Origin: Diphasiastrum complanatum
Lineage: Eukaryota > Streptophyta > Lycopodiopsida > Lycopodiales > Lycopodiaceae
NCBI GenBank assembly: GCA_029204225.1
Contig: CM055095.1
Coordinates: 54,215,612 to 54,279,611 of the forward strand
Direction of reading: 5' to 3'
DNA length: 64,000 nucleotides
Both the position numbers and the translations under genes were made by a program. Positions 62,271 through 64,000 of this stretch are shown one piece after another. The notes beneath the pieces are model-generated. The model had not been told where the DNA came from, did no database searches, and was given only the letters and a program-made list of their open reading frames with translations. Within the stretch, counting starts at the first letter, position 1; the number at the start of each line of letters is the position of its first letter.

Positions 62271-64000
62271 ATCAGATGATGGCTGTCTTTGACGCCTGAG
62301 AAACTCGCGATATCATACTGCTCTTTCATTTATTTCAAAACTATACTTCATGTTGAATCTGATTTCATTAGTACCGCATACAAACCATCTCCAATCTCTT
62401 CGATAGACTGTACTCTTGTTTTAGAGTATGAATTAATTTTTAAGATCCTATTGAGCAATCAGAATGCATAAAGTTGTAATCATCTTTAGCATAAGCTATC
62501 TTTTAGATTGTTTTTGCACCTAGCAGCCGATTTAGAACGGGAGAGCTGTTCCGCAATATTGCTGCTCTCTTCTCCGTTCTCGTTCTTCCTATCTCCCTTG
62601 CCCCATCATCGATTCTCTCTTTGTCATGTGCCATAGCTCTCAATCCAAGCCAAGCAAGCTAGAATAAGGAGGCAATCACCACACCTATGTTGAAGGGAAC
62701 CAAAGATGAGCAATAACCGCAAGCTACCACAAAGCTCATATCAAAGTGAAGCTCAAAAGTAGATGGATTCCATAATGGAGAGTGAGGAGAACATGGATAC
62801 AATGGGGCACATGAGACCTAGCAAGACCAAAATCCGGAGGAAGAGGAGATGGAGCTCCTAGTTCTCTCAATTGCAAATGAGCCAAAAGATTCAAAAGTTG
62901 ATGTCTCTTGTCTAGTTATAGGCAATGCTCTTACTTAACTAAACATAACTATCTTGAGAGATTGTTAGTCCTTGTTAACTATTATATAGTCTACATTGGG
63001 CCCTTATTGGCCTACTATTCTTATAGAGTACTTTCAAGGGCCAAATCCGAGATCAAATAAAAAGGAAAGTGGATATAGAGAATCTATGATCCGTATACCT
63101 AATATTGAATTCAAGCGAAAATAGACTAATAGAATAGGTGCACAGAAGCAAAAGCACTCGAAATCGATATTGGAGAAGAATTGTTTTTTTCTTTTTTTGG
63201 AATATCAGTTTCAAGCGCAAATAGGATAGCTGAACTTTTTAAATAGTCCAACTGCACTTGAAAGTGATATTGCGAAAAATAGAAAATTAAATATTTCTTT
63301 TTTTGAAAAATGACATGAAAAGACCTACGAGCCTTTTAAAGTGAAGAAACAAAAAAAAAATTACAACAAAAAAAAAATCCTTAATTGAAATTGTGAAGTG
63401 CTTCTTGTCAAGAGAAATGTGTTGCGACACGGGCGCGAGTACTCCTCGGTGCATGAAACCACGTCTATCGGATTCAGGGCCGACTTCAAAGTCCACCAAA
63501 GTCGTTGGATCTATATGGTCGATTCCGTAGCCATGCACAAAGTAGGATGATTTAAGATTAGCTTTGCGAAAGCGTATTAGGTGCAGAAATTAGAGCGTCA
63601 CAATCGACCCAGACTAATAGTCACAGAAAACAATTTAATCTATGAATAAATTTATCTGCAAGCAAAAAAACAATCTGAAGTAAAATGAGCATTCAATCAC
63701 AGTATGCATGATCTAGATTACTGGAACATTGATTATTCAATCATGAATAGATACAGTCTGAATGTAGTCAGAGTCATGTTCTTCTTGAAACAATACTATG
63801 TGGGTGTCAGTTGACTTCACAAAACATTGCCATCGATTCCTTTGTATTTTTGTTGACTATTAGAAAACAAGTGTATTTCTACAAACTATGTGACTGTACA
63901 GGTATTTACATACAGCTAATGAATGGATAGATAAATCCCCTCTTAAATATATGAAGATTAATTCATTCATGCAAGGCTTTCTGGAATGCATAGCCTCTCT
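62271..64000. other. Intergenic DNA, one unexplained open frame
   Basis: No gene is recognised. A minus-strand frame at 63538-63287 starts MHGYGIDHIDPTTLVDFEVG and continues SDRRGFMHRGVLAPVSQ in a locally GC-richer stretch, then degrades into Phe-rich sequence from an A-run. It could be a fragment of a mobile element or host exon; I do not recognise it. Confidence 0.4.

Overview
This window looks like nuclear DNA of a land plant, most likely a seed plant with a large, retroelement-rich genome. A gymnosperm is a reasonable guess, but the sequence alone does not fix the species. The reasons are plant-specific genes (a CLE peptide precursor, a PALE CRESS orthologue, an OBERON-type PHD protein), canonical GT-AG introns of up to about 7.6 kb, AT-rich intergenic DNA, and Ty3, Ty1/copia, LINE, SINE and CACTA-like elements, mostly broken and nested. 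No rRNA or tRNA genes, CRISPR arrays or organellar blocks were seen.

Layout. 1-6.2 kb is AT-rich intergenic DNA with old repeats. 6257-6547 (+) is a single-exon CLE peptide precursor. 6.5-12.8 kb is intergenic. 12794-24606 (-) is a six-exon PALE CRESS (PAC) gene of 304 codons; every intron is phase 0, and the 7.6-kb last intron holds a LINE fragment, a gag fragment and an internally deleted Ty3 chromovirus with two LTRs. 25.1-26.2 kb holds two copies of a tRNA-derived SINE, one flanked by a 16-bp target duplication. 28.7-29.4 kb is a minisatellite. 30.6 kb carries an ASR (ABA/WDS) domain remnant. 31.4-40.7 kb is a nested block: a CACTA-type end with palindromic subterminal repeats, a copia relic, then a Transposase_24-like gene and a Ulp1/C48 protease-like gene with mostly clean splice sites. 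41.8-45 kb is a second copy of the same copia family.

47160-56982 (-) is a four-exon gene for a 905-residue protein. An N-terminal methyl-CpG-binding-like domain is joined in frame to an OBERON-type PHD finger and a C-terminal coiled coil. Its 6.6-kb first intron holds rearranged Ty3 elements, including a reverse transcriptase whose two halves lie on opposite strands about 3.4 kb apart, as expected after a local inversion. 57-64 kb is intergenic, with a deleted copia element (60.1 to about 62.3 kb).

The three host genes have unrelated jobs: extracellular peptide signalling, plastid ribosome/RNA biogenesis and chromatin reading. They are not an operon or pathway cluster. The most interesting items are the MBD-OBERON architecture, the CACTA-like unit with transposase plus Ulp1 genes, the RT-splitting inversion, and the very long GA/CT microsatellites, one of which supplies most of a splice donor.
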